Shown here: piece after piece, positions 1-7,754 of the stretch
Numbering within the stretch: position 1 is the first letter of the stretch
Layout: every line of letters starts with the position of its first letter
Assembly (NCBI GenBank): GCA_902793325.1
Contig: CADBCY010000018.1
Location: 1 to 64,000, forward strand
Reading direction: 5' to 3'
DNA: 64,000 bases
From: an uncultured Eubacteriales bacterium
GTDB taxonomy: Bacteria > Bacillota > Clostridia > Christensenellales > Aristaeellaceae
Made by a program: the position numbers and the translations under genes
The notes under the pieces: generated by a model
The model's input: only the letters and a program-made list of their open reading frames with translations
Database searches by the model: none
What the model was told of the DNA's origin: nothing

Positions 1-135
1 ACTTCTTCCTTGTTTGTTTCGCAGCTACAATTAGAAGTCTTTCATGCTCCTTTTGTCTATCGCATTTCTGTCAATCCCACAACTTTCCGTGATGAACCAA
101 AAGACTGCCCTGGGAGTGAAAATCCGCGCGAGGGC

Positions 136-183
136 AAAAGACTGCCCCGGGACGCGCATCTTCGCGTCCCGGGGCAGTTTTTG
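136..183 (-). terminator. Rho-independent terminator of the sortase gene
   Basis: A 16-bp perfect stem (141-156 with 163-178, loop of 6) is flanked by an A-run on the left and a T-run on the right, so it can work in both directions. It lies about 20 bp past the sortase stop codon on the minus strand. The outer bases 1-135 hold a partial second copy of the left arm (AAAAGACTGCCC at about 106) and no supportable gene. Confidence 0.85.
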
Positions 184-201
184 CAATCCCGGCGGGGCTT
201 G

Positions 202-1149
202 TCAGTTCGTGACGATCTCCGTGGAGCGGATCGCGCGCAGGAACACCACCAGGCGCTCGGAGCGCTCCTTCCCGCAGGTGACCAACGTCAGAAGCTGGTC
301 GCCGTACTGGGCGTGCCAGGGCAGGGTGACGCGGCTGACGCGCTCCGCCCGGTACACGTAGTCGATGAACTGGCCCGGCCCGGTGAAGTAGGGCATGTAG
401 TACTGCATGTAATTGGCGCTCTTGGTGTCCACGGAGATGTCGCACACGGCGTAGGGGATGTAGTCCCGGCTGCCAAAGATGGTCTGGAAGTGCACGTAGG
501 GCTGCTCGACGAAGCGGCCCGTCTCCAGCACGCGGTTCAGCTCGCCGAACATCTCGCCGTTGCGCATGTTGTGGGCGTACACGATCAGGTTGTCCGGCGA
601 CGCCGCCAGCGGGGAGCCTTCGTCCAGGAAGGGCGTGCCGTAGGCGTTCTCGCGGTTGTCGAAGTCGTGGCTCAGGTAGTAGGCGTTGCGGCCCTGCACC
701 ACGGCGAAGTCGATGCTCTTCACGCTGTCCATGGTCAGCCAGCCGACGGTGTCCACGTTCAGCCGCCGCAGGGCCAGCAGGTCCACCGTGCCGGCGCTGG
801 TCAGCGGCGCGGAGGCGGAGGTCACGGCGGCGTAGGGGGTGGGCGTGGGCGCGGACTCGGTGGGCTCGGCGCTGGGCTCGGGGGTGGCCTGGAGCGGCGC
901 GGGGGTTACCTCCGCGGGCGCCTCGGTCTGGCCCGCGCGGGCCAGCTCCCGGTTGCGGGCGATGATGGCTGCGGTGCGGCGGTCCTCCACGGCCTGGTGC
1001 ACCAGCATCGCGCAGGAGATCAGCAGCCCGGCGGCCAACAGCACTGCGGCGCACCACTGCCAGCCGCGCAAACGACCGTAGCGCTGCGTCCAGAATGAGC
1101 GCCGCTTGCTTCGGGACATGGATGAGTCCTTCCTGCGCTTTCCGGCCAT
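202..1149 (-). CDS. srtB: Class B sortase (cysteine transpeptidase)
   Basis: Membrane-anchored transpeptidase that would cut a C-terminal sorting signal and attach the protein to peptidoglycan. The 315-residue product has a basic N-terminus, one membrane segment at about 32-52, a Pro/Thr/Glu linker (about 75-105), then a sortase B fold. The catalytic triad is visible: His193 in VYAHNM, Cys292 in TLVTC and Arg299 in ERLVVFLR. The ATG at 1149 is preceded by GGGAGGAAA at good spacing. It is divergent from the SipW/TasA-like operon, whose first secreted product ends in a VPQTG sorting signal, so that protein is the obvious candidate substrate (inference). Assignment to class B rests on the TLVTC and VYAHN contexts; a class D-like enzyme is less likely. 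Confidence 0.92.
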   Translation of the reverse strand: MAGKRRKDSSMSRSKRRSFWTQRYGRLRGWQWCAAVLLAAGLLISCAMLVHQAVEDRRTAAIIARNRELARAGQTEAPAEVTPAPLQATPEPSAEPTESAPTPTPYAAVTSASAPLTSAGTVDLLALRRLNVDTVGWLTMDSVKSIDFAVVQGRNAYYLSHDFDNRENAYGTPFLDEGSPLAASPDNLIVYAHNMRNGEMFGELNRVLETGRFVEQPYVHFQTIFGSRDYIPYAVCDISVDTKSANYMQYYMPYFTGPGQFIDYVYRAERVSRVTLPWHAQYGDQLLTLVTCGKERSERLVVFLRAIRSTEIVTN

Positions 1150-1467
1150 GCACTTTCCTCCCGTCCTTGGTCTGTCCCGGGCGCCTGGCCTGAGACTTCC
1201 TCATTATAACACATCCCGGTGGGAAATGCCAGCCCCAGCATTCCCCAGCATTTGGGCGGCGATGTGTCAGTTATTACAAAACTATTAAATGATGCGAAAC
1301 ACCTGAACACAAAAAAAGGATTCGACCGGAATAAGAAGAAAGTGAATAAATTGCGGTAATTTGTATCGAAATGCGATAGGTATGTCCAAATCTGGGAAAG
1401 ATTGCCATATCGAGATACGGATTTCGCCAATATGCCGCGGATGCGGCCGGGAGGAGAGGTTGCGACC
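1150..1467. promoter_or_regulatory. Divergent control region between sortase and SipW operons
   Basis: No gene is supported here. On the minus strand an extended -10 (TG-T-TATAAT, written ATTATA at 1203-1208 on the plus strand) lies about 55 bp before the sortase start; its -35 is poor. On the plus side the sequence turns AT-rich from about 1270 and has short palindromes (ATCG-N5-CGAT near 1368-1380, TATC-GA-GATA near 1411), but I could not pick a convincing plus-strand promoter. Confidence 0.45.
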
Positions 1468-2034
1468 TTGGCAAAGCATCGCCGTCGGCGCTGGACGCCG
1501 GCAAGGGTGTTCCGGCGCCTGGTGTCGCTGCTGCTCGACCTGATCCTGATTGTCGGCCTCGCGGCCATCGGCGGCACGCTCCTGGGCGTGCGGCCCTACG
1601 TGGTGGAATCCGGCTCCATGGAGCCCGCCATTCGCACCGGTTCGGTGTGCCTCATCAGCGCGCGGACGGATTACGACCGCGTGCAGGCCGGCGACGTGGT
1701 GTGCTTTGAGAGCGCCGTGGGCAAGAAGGTGATCCACCGGGCGGTGGCCGTCACCCCCGAGGGCATCGAGACCAAGGGCGACGCCAACGAAGCCTCCGAC
1801 GGCGTCACCACGACGAGGGAGAATTACATCGGCACGGTGCTCGTATCCGTGGCGGGCCTGGGTTACGCGGTGTACTGGATGCAGACCCCGCAGGGCATGG
1901 TGATCTGCATTGCGGTGCTGCTGATCCTGTTCATACTGGCCTGGGAGCCCACCGGGCGAAGGAAGCGCCGCGCGGTTCGAAAGCCCCGCGCGCAGAAGCA
2001 CAGCGGCAAGCAAAGGGACAAAGAGCGCGTATGA
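1468..2034 (+). CDS. sipW: SipW-type (Ser/His) signal peptidase I
   Basis: Membrane signal peptidase of the archaeal/ER type. In the 188-residue product the nucleophile is Ser50 in VESGSMEP, and the general base position is His90 in KKVIHR rather than the lysine of ordinary bacterial enzymes, which defines the SipW branch; the GDAN box follows at about 104-107. Membrane segments lie at about 18-38 and 143-160, with a very basic tail. The start is a TTG at 1468 with GGAGGAGAGG 8 bp upstream; the longer ATG reading at 1402 lacks a ribosome site. The stop overlaps the next start (ATGA). In Bacillus SipW processes TasA and TapA; the four following genes have matching signal peptides, so they are the likely substrates. 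Confidence 0.9.
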   Translation: MAKHRRRRWTPARVFRRLVSLLLDLILIVGLAAIGGTLLGVRPYVVESGSMEPAIRTGSVCLISARTDYDRVQAGDVVCFESAVGKKVIHRAVAVTPEGIETKGDANEASDGVTTTRENYIGTVLVSVAGLGYAVYWMQTPQGMVICIAVLLILFILAWEPTGRRKRRAVRKPRAQKHSGKQRDKERV

Positions 2035-2705
2035 GAAACAGACGAGTGGGACATAGCGAGGGAAGGCCCGGCGCGACGGCGCAGGGCCGGCGCAAGCTTG
2101 TGCTGCGGCTGTCGGCGATGGCGATGATCCTGCTGGCGCTGGGGATGTTCATGGGGGGCGTCATCGCCTACCTGACCGACGAACAGGCCCTGGTGAACAC
2201 CGTGACCATCACGGAGAACTTCCCCACGCCCACGCCCACCGTGAGCCCGTCCCCGTCGCCCACACCCACCATGCCGCTGGAGAGCTTCATATTCAAGGTG
2301 GAGTGGATCGGCCTGGCCGAGGACGAGGCCCCGCCCACCTTCACCACCCGGCTGTACCGCAACGTGGTGAAGAACGATAAGAACGTGACCGAGGTCTCCA
2401 AGCACGTGTTCATACTGGACGGCGAGGGCTTCTACCACGCCTGGCGGATGCGCCCCGGCGATTACTGGCTGCAGAGCAACCCGCTGAACGGCTTCATCCC
2501 CCTCTATCGAAACGCCGAGCCGAACACGCTGGTGTCGGACAAGCTGTACAGCGGCGGCACGCTGGTGTTCTACAAGGTTCCCCAGACCGGCGACAGCCGC
2601 GCGCCGAAGGGCCTGCTGTGGGCGTCGGCGGTGCTGTGCGCCGTGGGCCTGGCGCTGCTGCTGGCCGGCGGGCGCCGGGAGACCACAGGCTGGAGGATGC
2701 AATGA
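2031..2705 (+). CDS. SipW-dependent secreted protein with C-terminal VPQTG sorting signal
   Basis: A 224-residue secreted protein. The N-terminus (about 24-56) is a SipW-style signal: a long hydrophobic run ending in GGVIAYLTDE. A Thr/Pro/Ser spacer (about 65-81) leads to a globular region of about 100 residues that I do not recognise. The C-terminus is a typical sortase signal: VPQTG at 183-187, a hydrophobic stretch (194-212) and a basic tail (GRRETT). It is translationally coupled to sipW by an ATGA overlap and to the next gene by another. It differs from the following three paralogues in lacking their conserved domain, so it may be a wall anchor or minor subunit for them (inference). Confidence 0.78.
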   Translation: MRNRRVGHSEGRPGATAQGRRKLVLRLSAMAMILLALGMFMGGVIAYLTDEQALVNTVTITENFPTPTPTVSPSPSPTPTMPLESFIFKVEWIGLAEDEAPPTFTTRLYRNVVKNDKNVTEVSKHVFILDGEGFYHAWRMRPGDYWLQSNPLNGFIPLYRNAEPNTLVSDKLYSGGTLVFYKVPQTGDSRAPKGLLWASAVLCAVGLALLLAGGRRETTGWRMQ

Positions 2706-3370
2706 AGACCCGAAAGATGAAGCTGTTGGCGGTGGCGGGCGTGGCGCTGATCGCGGTGGTCGCGGGCGGCGTCATCGCCTGGCTGAACGGCAGCGCCACC
2801 GCGCGGCACGAGATCACCACCGGCAAGGTGGACATCCGCCTGGTGGAGGACGCCTGGGACGCCGGGCGCGCGCGGAATCTGCGGCCCAACGCCGTGCTGG
2901 AGCGCGATCCCCGCGTGAAGAACGTGGGCGCGAACGACGCCTACGTGTTCGTGACGCTGGAGATGGCGGCGCTGCCGGAGGGCACGGCGCTGCACAGCGG
3001 CACCGGCATGGCGCGATCCGGGCTCGACACGCCGCTGTTTACCACCCAGGCCGGGAGCGGCCTGGCCTATGACAACGCCCACTGGACGCTGGTCACCCGC
3101 AGCGTGCGGAACGGCCGCATCACCCAGGTGTACGGCTACGCCCACAACAACGAGATGACCCCCCTGAAGCGGAATGAGATCACGCCGCCCGTGTTCGAGC
3201 GGCTGCGGCTGGCCAACGCAGCGGACAGCGCCGCCCTGCAGGGCGTGAGCACCGCCATCAGCGTGACGGCCTACGCCATCCAGACCACCGAGCTGGGCAA
3301 GCAGGGCGACGCCGTGGCGCCGCTGGAGGTCTGGAACATCGTGGCAAATTACCATCAGTCCCGCGGGTGA
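2702..3370 (+). CDS. TasA/camelysin-like SipW-dependent secreted protein (paralogue 1)
   Basis: A 222-residue secreted protein. The signal peptide ends in VVAGGVIAWLNGSA, then comes HEITTGKVDIRLVE, the pattern seen at the mature start of TasA/camelysin family proteins. A conserved core follows with DPRVKNVG, DAYVFVTLEM, a YGYAHNNEMTPLK segment, and VTAYAIQTTEL near the C-terminus; the two downstream genes share all of these. The start is the ATG at 2702, overlapping the previous stop (ATGA). In Bacillus this family forms extracellular fibres or acts as a surface metalloprotease; here only secretion and family membership are supported. No sorting motif is present at its own C-terminus. Confidence 0.75.
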   Translation: MKTRKMKLLAVAGVALIAVVAGGVIAWLNGSATARHEITTGKVDIRLVEDAWDAGRARNLRPNAVLERDPRVKNVGANDAYVFVTLEMAALPEGTALHSGTGMARSGLDTPLFTTQAGSGLAYDNAHWTLVTRSVRNGRITQVYGYAHNNEMTPLKRNEITPPVFERLRLANAADSAALQGVSTAISVTAYAIQTTELGKQGDAVAPLEVWNIVANYHQSRG

Positions 3371-3431
3371 GCGGGCGGGTTTCCTCATTTTCCGAGCCGC
3401 GTCATGGCGGCAGAGGTGGTGAAACGAACAC

Positions 3432-4313
3432 ATGAATCGCAAGAAGCTGCTGGCCGTGGCGGCGGTGCTGTTTGTCGCGGCGATGATTACCGGCGTGGCG
3501 GCATGGCTCAGCGACAGCGAGACGCAGACCGATGAAATCGTCGCGACGGATCTCTCCATCGTGCTGAACGAGGCCAACTGGCGGCCGGAGAACGCCTCCG
3601 ACGTCCATCCGGAGGACGTGCTGCCCCAGAACCCCACCGTGACCAATACCGGCACCGCTCCCGCCTATGTGTTCGTGGAAGTGCGCATGTCCGCGCTGCG
3701 GCCCGGTGCGCGCGTCGTCGATGAGAACTCCCTGCTGGAGCTCCAGGCGCCCACGCCCCTCTACACCACCCGCAGCCGCGGCCGGGCGTTTGATTCCGAC
3801 AACTGGCAACTGCTGATCGGCCCGCTGTACGACAGCGCGCAGAACACCGTCACATACGTCTATGCCTACGGCAAGGGCGCGTCCATGACGCCCCTGATGC
3901 CCGGCGCCGTTACCCCCGCGGTGTTCGACGCCGTGCAGTTGGCCAACGTGATCCGCCGCGACGACGTGGTCGGCCTGGACGCCAACGTCTACGTGCACGC
4001 CTACGCCATCCAGGCCTCGGACCTGGGCGACAACGGCGCGTCCACGGCCCCCGGCGCGGTGTGGAACATCGTGCGCAACACCTACGACGTGCAGCTGGCG
4101 TCCCAGAGCCTGCCCACGACCTCGCCCAAGGTGCTCGCGGTGAAGGAGACGCCGTCGCCCACGCCGACAGCGTCGCCCACCCCCGCGCTCAAAGTGCCCG
4201 ACGAAGACGACTGGGTGGTGGAGGAGCTGGCCGAGGACGACGCGGCCCTGCGCGCCATGTTCGAGGAGTCGTCGCCCGAGCCGACGCCCACCGGACGCCG
4301 CTCCGTGGGATGA
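3432..4313 (+). CDS. TasA/camelysin-like SipW-dependent secreted protein (paralogue 2, with C-terminal tail)
   Basis: A 293-residue paralogue of the genes at 2702 and 4327. The signal peptide ends MITGVAAWLSDSE. The core shows TDLSIVLNEANW, NPTVTNTG, PAYVFVEVRM, VTYVYAYGKGASMTPL and VHAYAIQASDLG. It is longer than its siblings because of a tail from about residue 235: a Pro/Thr spacer (PSPTPTASPTP) and then an acidic stretch (DEDDWVVEELAEDDAALRAMF). That tail could bind a partner or cation (inference). It starts 61 bp after the previous stop with a recognisable AGAGGTG ribosome site and lies in the same operon. Confidence 0.75.
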   Translation: MNRKKLLAVAAVLFVAAMITGVAAWLSDSETQTDEIVATDLSIVLNEANWRPENASDVHPEDVLPQNPTVTNTGTAPAYVFVEVRMSALRPGARVVDENSLLELQAPTPLYTTRSRGRAFDSDNWQLLIGPLYDSAQNTVTYVYAYGKGASMTPLMPGAVTPAVFDAVQLANVIRRDDVVGLDANVYVHAYAIQASDLGDNGASTAPGAVWNIVRNTYDVQLASQSLPTTSPKVLAVKETPSPTPTASPTPALKVPDEDDWVVEELAEDDAALRAMFEESSPEPTPTGRRSVG

Positions 4314-4326
4314 TGGGGGAGAAAGC

Positions 4327-5004
4327 ATGAAGAAGTGGAAGCTCTTCGCCATCGCGGCGGTGCTCGTGGCCGCGGTGGTGGTGGGCGGCACCGCCGCCTA
4401 CCTGAACGACACCGAGAGGCACACCGACGCCGTGACGCTCGCCGGCAACCTGGAGATCGAGCTGCTCCAGCCCGCCTGGAAGGGCGGGGCGACGACCGGC
4501 GTGCAGCCCCACCAGGTGATCGAGAAGGATCCCCGCATACTGAACAAGAGCGATTTCGACGTGTTCGCCTACCTGGAGGTGGTCATGCCCTACGCGGACG
4601 ACCTGGTGCTACAGGACGCGGCGGGCAGGCCCGTCAACGCGGGGGCGCCCGGCGGGCCGCTGTACCGGTACGACGTGCTGGACGGCTGGACGCTGCTCGC
4701 GGACCCGAGCTTCGTGATGGACGGCGGCGAGCGGCGGGTATCCTACGTGTACGCCTGGATGAAGGACGGCGCGATGGTGCCCCTGAAGGCGGGGGAGGCC
4801 ACCGGCCCGCTGTTCACCCGGGTGGAGGTCGTGAACTACGCCAAGGCCACCCTGGGGAGCCGCCAGGACCTCACCGTGAACGCCTACGCCCTGGACGCCG
4901 CCGTGCTCCGGGACACCGATCCCACCGCGCCCAGGACCCCGCAGGCCATGTGGACGCTGCTGAAGAACACCTATCCCAGTCCCTCGCCCACGGCGCAGCC
5001 GTGA
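4327..5004 (+). CDS. TasA/camelysin-like SipW-dependent secreted protein (paralogue 3)
   Basis: A 225-residue member of the same paralogue set. The signal peptide ends VVVGGTAAYLNDTE, followed by AVTLAGNLEIELLQPAW, EKDPRILNKSDFDVFAYLEV, VSYVYAWMKDGAMVPLK and LTVNAYALDAAVL. It starts 13 bp after the previous stop with GGGGGAGA as ribosome site, and it is the last gene before a strong terminator. Like paralogue 1 it has no sorting signal. The repeated gene copies suggest related subunits of one surface structure; function is inferred from family only. Confidence 0.75.
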   Translation: MKKWKLFAIAAVLVAAVVVGGTAAYLNDTERHTDAVTLAGNLEIELLQPAWKGGATTGVQPHQVIEKDPRILNKSDFDVFAYLEVVMPYADDLVLQDAAGRPVNAGAPGGPLYRYDVLDGWTLLADPSFVMDGGERRVSYVYAWMKDGAMVPLKAGEATGPLFTRVEVVNYAKATLGSRQDLTVNAYALDAAVLRDTDPTAPRTPQAMWTLLKNTYPSPSPTAQP

Positions 5005-5017
5005 CGCGACGCTTTTG

Positions 5018-5044
5018 CCCCCGGGCCGACCGCCCGGGGGTTTT
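5018..5044 (+). terminator. Rho-independent terminator of the SipW/TasA-like operon
   Basis: A 9-bp G+C stem (5018-5026 with 5032-5040), 5-base loop, then TTTT. It starts 13 bp after the stop of the last TasA-like gene. Confidence 0.9.
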
Positions 5045-5158
5045 GCATCTCCCGCGCCTAAAAGCGCCGTCGCCCCGCGGCGGAGCGAAGTTTAACCCCG
5101 TTCTAACGCGATATCCCACGGATTGCCGCAATCCCGTTAACCGGACGTAAAGTCGCAC

Positions 5159-5186
5159 TTGAAATGCACAAACCGGGGAGTATAAT
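5159..5186 (+). promoter_or_regulatory. Sigma-A promoter of the amylase gene
   Basis: TTGAAA (5159-5164), 16-bp spacer, TATAAT (5181-5186). It predicts a transcript beginning near 5193, leaving a leader of about 115 nt before the amylase start. Confidence 0.8.
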
Positions 5187-5194
5187 ATACAAAA

Positions 5195-5289
5195 CGTGGA
5201 GAAACCACGGATGTGCGGAACGCACAACATACGAAACCGCCCGGAAACGGGCCATGAAACGAAAGAACCGACCGGAGGCTGCGGCCTCC
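5195..5289 (+). promoter_or_regulatory. Amylase mRNA leader with four tandem hairpins
   Basis: Four separate perfect stems follow each other in the untranslated leader: 5195-5199/5205-5209 (loop AGAAA), 5212-5217/5221-5226 (loop GAA), 5239-5243/5248-5252 (GAAA tetraloop) and 5274-5279/5284-5289 (loop TGCG). The last ends one base before the ribosome site AGGAAG. No T-run follows any of them, so they look like mRNA-stabilising or protein-binding elements rather than terminators. Confidence 0.6.
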
Positions 5290-5306
5290 AGGAAGTGAGA
5301 TAGAAT

Positions 5307-6779
5307 ATGCGTATCCCGACCAACGATACGATGATGCAATACTTTGAATGGTACCTGCCCAACGACGGCCTCTGGTGGAAGCGCTGCGCCGCCAAGGCGG
5401 GCAACCTGGCGGAGCTGGGCGTGACCCAGGTGTGGCTGCCGCCCGCCTACAAGGGCACCTGCCAGGCGGACGTGGGCTACGGCGTCTACGACATGTACGA
5501 CCTGGGCGAATTCGACCAGAAGGGCACCGTGCGCACCAAGTACGGCACGAAGGCGGAATACCTGGAGGCCATCCGCGCCTTCCACGACGCGGGCATCGGC
5601 GTGTTCGCGGACATCGTGCTGAACCACCGCATGGGCGGCGACGCCACCGAGGAGGTCACCGCCGTGACCGATTCCCCCGAGGATCGCAACCGGCAGATCG
5701 GCGGCGAGCAGCGGGTGAAGGTGTGGTCGAAGTTCACCTTCCCGGGCAGGAAGGGCCGGTACAGCCGCTTCACCTGGGATCACCGCCACTTCACCGGCAC
5801 CGACTGGGACGAGAACACCCGGGTCCAGGACCGCATCTTCCGCTTCACCGGCAAGCGCTGGGACCCGGACGTGGACCCGGAGCACGGCAACTTCGACTAC
5901 CTGATGGGCATGAACGTGGACATGGACAACCCCGAGGTGGTGCGGGAGACCCAAAAGTGGCTCAAGTGGTACCTGCGCCAGACGGGCGTGGACGGGCTGC
6001 GGCTGGACGCCGTGAAGCACATCAGCTTCCCCTTCTACCGCGAGCTGCTGAGCGACCTGCGCCGCACCACGGGCCGGCGCTGGCCTGCGGTGGGCGAGTA
6101 CTGGAGCGGCGACGTGGAGCGGCTGCTGTACTACCTGGACATGGTGGAGGACGAGATGTCGCTGTTCGACGTGGCGCTCCACTACAGCTTCTTCGACGTC
6201 TCGCAGGGGCGCCGCAGCCTGGGGCATGTGTTCGAGGACACGCTGGTGGAGCGCCGCCCCGAGCGCGCCGTGACCTTCGTGGACAACCACGACACCCAGG
6301 ACGGCCAGAGCCTGGAATCCTTCGTGGAGGACTGGTTCAAGCCGCTGGCCTACGCGCTGGTGCTGCTGCGGCGGGAGGGCGTGCCCTGCGTGTTCTACTC
6401 GGACTACTACGGCAACCCCGTGCGCAACACGCCCATGGTGCCCAACCTCGGCAAGCTCATCAAGCTGCGCCACCGCTACGCCTACGGCGAGCAGGCCGAC
6501 TTCGACGCGGGCGAGCACGCGCTGGGCTGGGTCCGGCGGGGCGACGACCTGCACCCGAATTCCGGCATGGCGGTGGTCATGAGTGACGATGCGCCCGTCG
6601 CGCTGCCCATGAGCCTCGGCGCGGCGCACGCGGGCGAGGTGTTTCACGACGCCCTGGGCAACTGCCCCGAGCCCGTCACCCTGGACGAAAACGGCGCGGC
6701 CGAGTTCCGCGCCGGCGGCAGGAGCGTTTCCGTCTGGGTGCGCGAAGGCGCGTTCGAGGACCTGGTGGTGAACGAATAA
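5307..6779 (+). CDS. amyA: Cytoplasmic alpha-amylase (GH13)
   Basis: Hydrolyses alpha-1,4-glucan linkages. The 490-residue product begins directly with NDTMMQYFEWYLPNDG and has no signal peptide, as in intracellular GH13 subfamily-5 amylases of similar length. Conserved regions are in order: DIVLNHRM (about 102-109), GLRLDAVKH with nucleophile Asp234, GEYW with acid/base Glu264, and VDNHDT with Asp329. The C-terminal domain ends in a short beta region. It is transcribed alone from its own promoter and hairpin leader and is bounded by terminators on both sides. It likely acts on imported maltodextrins or stored glycogen (inference). Confidence 0.93.
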   Translation: MRIPTNDTMMQYFEWYLPNDGLWWKRCAAKAGNLAELGVTQVWLPPAYKGTCQADVGYGVYDMYDLGEFDQKGTVRTKYGTKAEYLEAIRAFHDAGIGVFADIVLNHRMGGDATEEVTAVTDSPEDRNRQIGGEQRVKVWSKFTFPGRKGRYSRFTWDHRHFTGTDWDENTRVQDRIFRFTGKRWDPDVDPEHGNFDYLMGMNVDMDNPEVVRETQKWLKWYLRQTGVDGLRLDAVKHISFPFYRELLSDLRRTTGRRWPAVGEYWSGDVERLLYYLDMVEDEMSLFDVALHYSFFDVSQGRRSLGHVFEDTLVERRPERAVTFVDNHDTQDGQSLESFVEDWFKPLAYALVLLRREGVPCVFYSDYYGNPVRNTPMVPNLGKLIKLRHRYAYGEQADFDAGEHALGWVRRGDDLHPNSGMAVVMSDDAPVALPMSLGAAHAGEVFHDALGNCPEPVTLDENGAAEFRAGGRSVSVWVREGAFEDLVVNE

Positions 6780-6817
6780 GGCCCGCGTCGCGACCCCGGA
6801 GGGCGGCGACGCGGGCC
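6780..6817. terminator. Bidirectional hairpin between converging amylase and permease genes
   Basis: A 12-bp G+C stem (6780-6791 with 6806-6817) directly after the amylase stop. T-runs are weak on both sides, so termination efficiency is uncertain. Confidence 0.55.
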
Positions 6818-6851
6818 TGCTCACAGGCGCCGGGATTCTTCCGGCAGGGGC

Positions 6852-7754
6852 CTATGCCTGCCGCTTGGCCTTGGCCTTCGCGTAGACGTTGTAGAAGGCC
6901 ATGGCGGCGATGGTGGAGATGTAGGGGATGCACTGCAACAGCTGCTGGCGGATGGCCGTGCCCTGGAGGCTCTGCGCCAGGGCGGTGGTGAAACCGAACA
7001 GCGCGCTGGAGAGTATGGCGCCCAGCGGGTGGCCCTTGCACAGGTTGTTGGCGGCCAGGGCCACGTAGCCCCGCGCGCCGGAGATGTCCTGGATGAACAT
7101 GGCGTTGCGCCCCAGGGTCAGCAGGCACCCCGCCAGGCCGATCATGCTGCCGGACAGCGTGGTGGCGACGATCTGGTAGCGGGGCACGTTCACGCCCAGG
7201 CTGCCGGCGGCGCTCTTGTTGATGCCCAGCGCGCGCAGCCGGAAGCCGATCACCGTGCGGTACATGACGACGAACATCACCACCGCCAGCACGAAGGCCA
7301 GGTAGTCGATGATCGTCAGCGAGCTGAACATGGTGGACAGGAAGGGGATGTTCCGGATGCCGGGCAGCTCCAGCTTGGTCAGGCCCTTCAGATCCGAGGG
7401 GTTCACCGCGCCCTTGGTGTGGAAGATGACCGACAGCAGGAACGTGGTAAAGCCCCGCGCGAAGGTGTTCAGCGCCATGCCGACGATCATCGGCTGGCCC
7501 TTGAGCCGCACGATGAACGTGGACATGACGAGCGTCATGCACATCGCCACCGCCATGGCCACCGCCACGGACAGGAAGATGTTGCGCAGGAAGTAGTGGG
7601 TCAGGAAAGCGAAGAACGCGCTCATCAGCAGCGTGCCCTCCAGCGCGATGTTGAACACCTGCACCTTGCTGCACACGCCCGCGCAGAGCGCCACCAGCAG
7701 GATGGGGGTGATTTCGCGAATGGTGGAGTTGATCACCTGGGCCAGGTACGTCAT
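6852..7754 (-). CDS. Nucleoside-type ABC importer permease (second subunit)
   Basis: Inner-membrane permease of the BPD_transp_2 family, 300 residues, nearly all hydrophobic with about 8-9 membrane spans. It resembles the NupQ/YufQ subunit: N-terminal NSTIREITPILLVALCAGVCSKVQVFNIALEG and the internal LRALGINKSAAGSLGVNVPRYQ loop typical of this importer class. The start at 7754 overlaps the stop of the preceding permease (ATGA); a longer reading from 7862 lacks a ribosome site and is a shadow of the upstream gene. It is the last gene of an importer operon (binding protein, ATPase, two permeases) that lies beside purine nucleoside salvage genes. Confidence 0.88.
   Translation of the reverse strand: MTYLAQVINSTIREITPILLVALCAGVCSKVQVFNIALEGTLLMSAFFAFLTHYFLRNIFLSVAVAMAVAMCMTLVMSTFIVRLKGQPMIVGMALNTFARGFTTFLLSVIFHTKGAVNPSDLKGLTKLELPGIRNIPFLSTMFSSLTIIDYLAFVLAVVMFVVMYRTVIGFRLRALGINKSAAGSLGVNVPRYQIVATTLSGSMIGLAGCLLTLGRNAMFIQDISGARGYVALAANNLCKGHPLGAILSSALFGFTTALAQSLQGTAIRQQLLQCIPYISTIAAMAFYNVYAKAKAKRQA

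Noticed and set aside
10-361. Plus-strand open frames over the sortase end
   Set aside because: They are antisense shadows of the sortase gene crossing its terminator, without ribosome sites.
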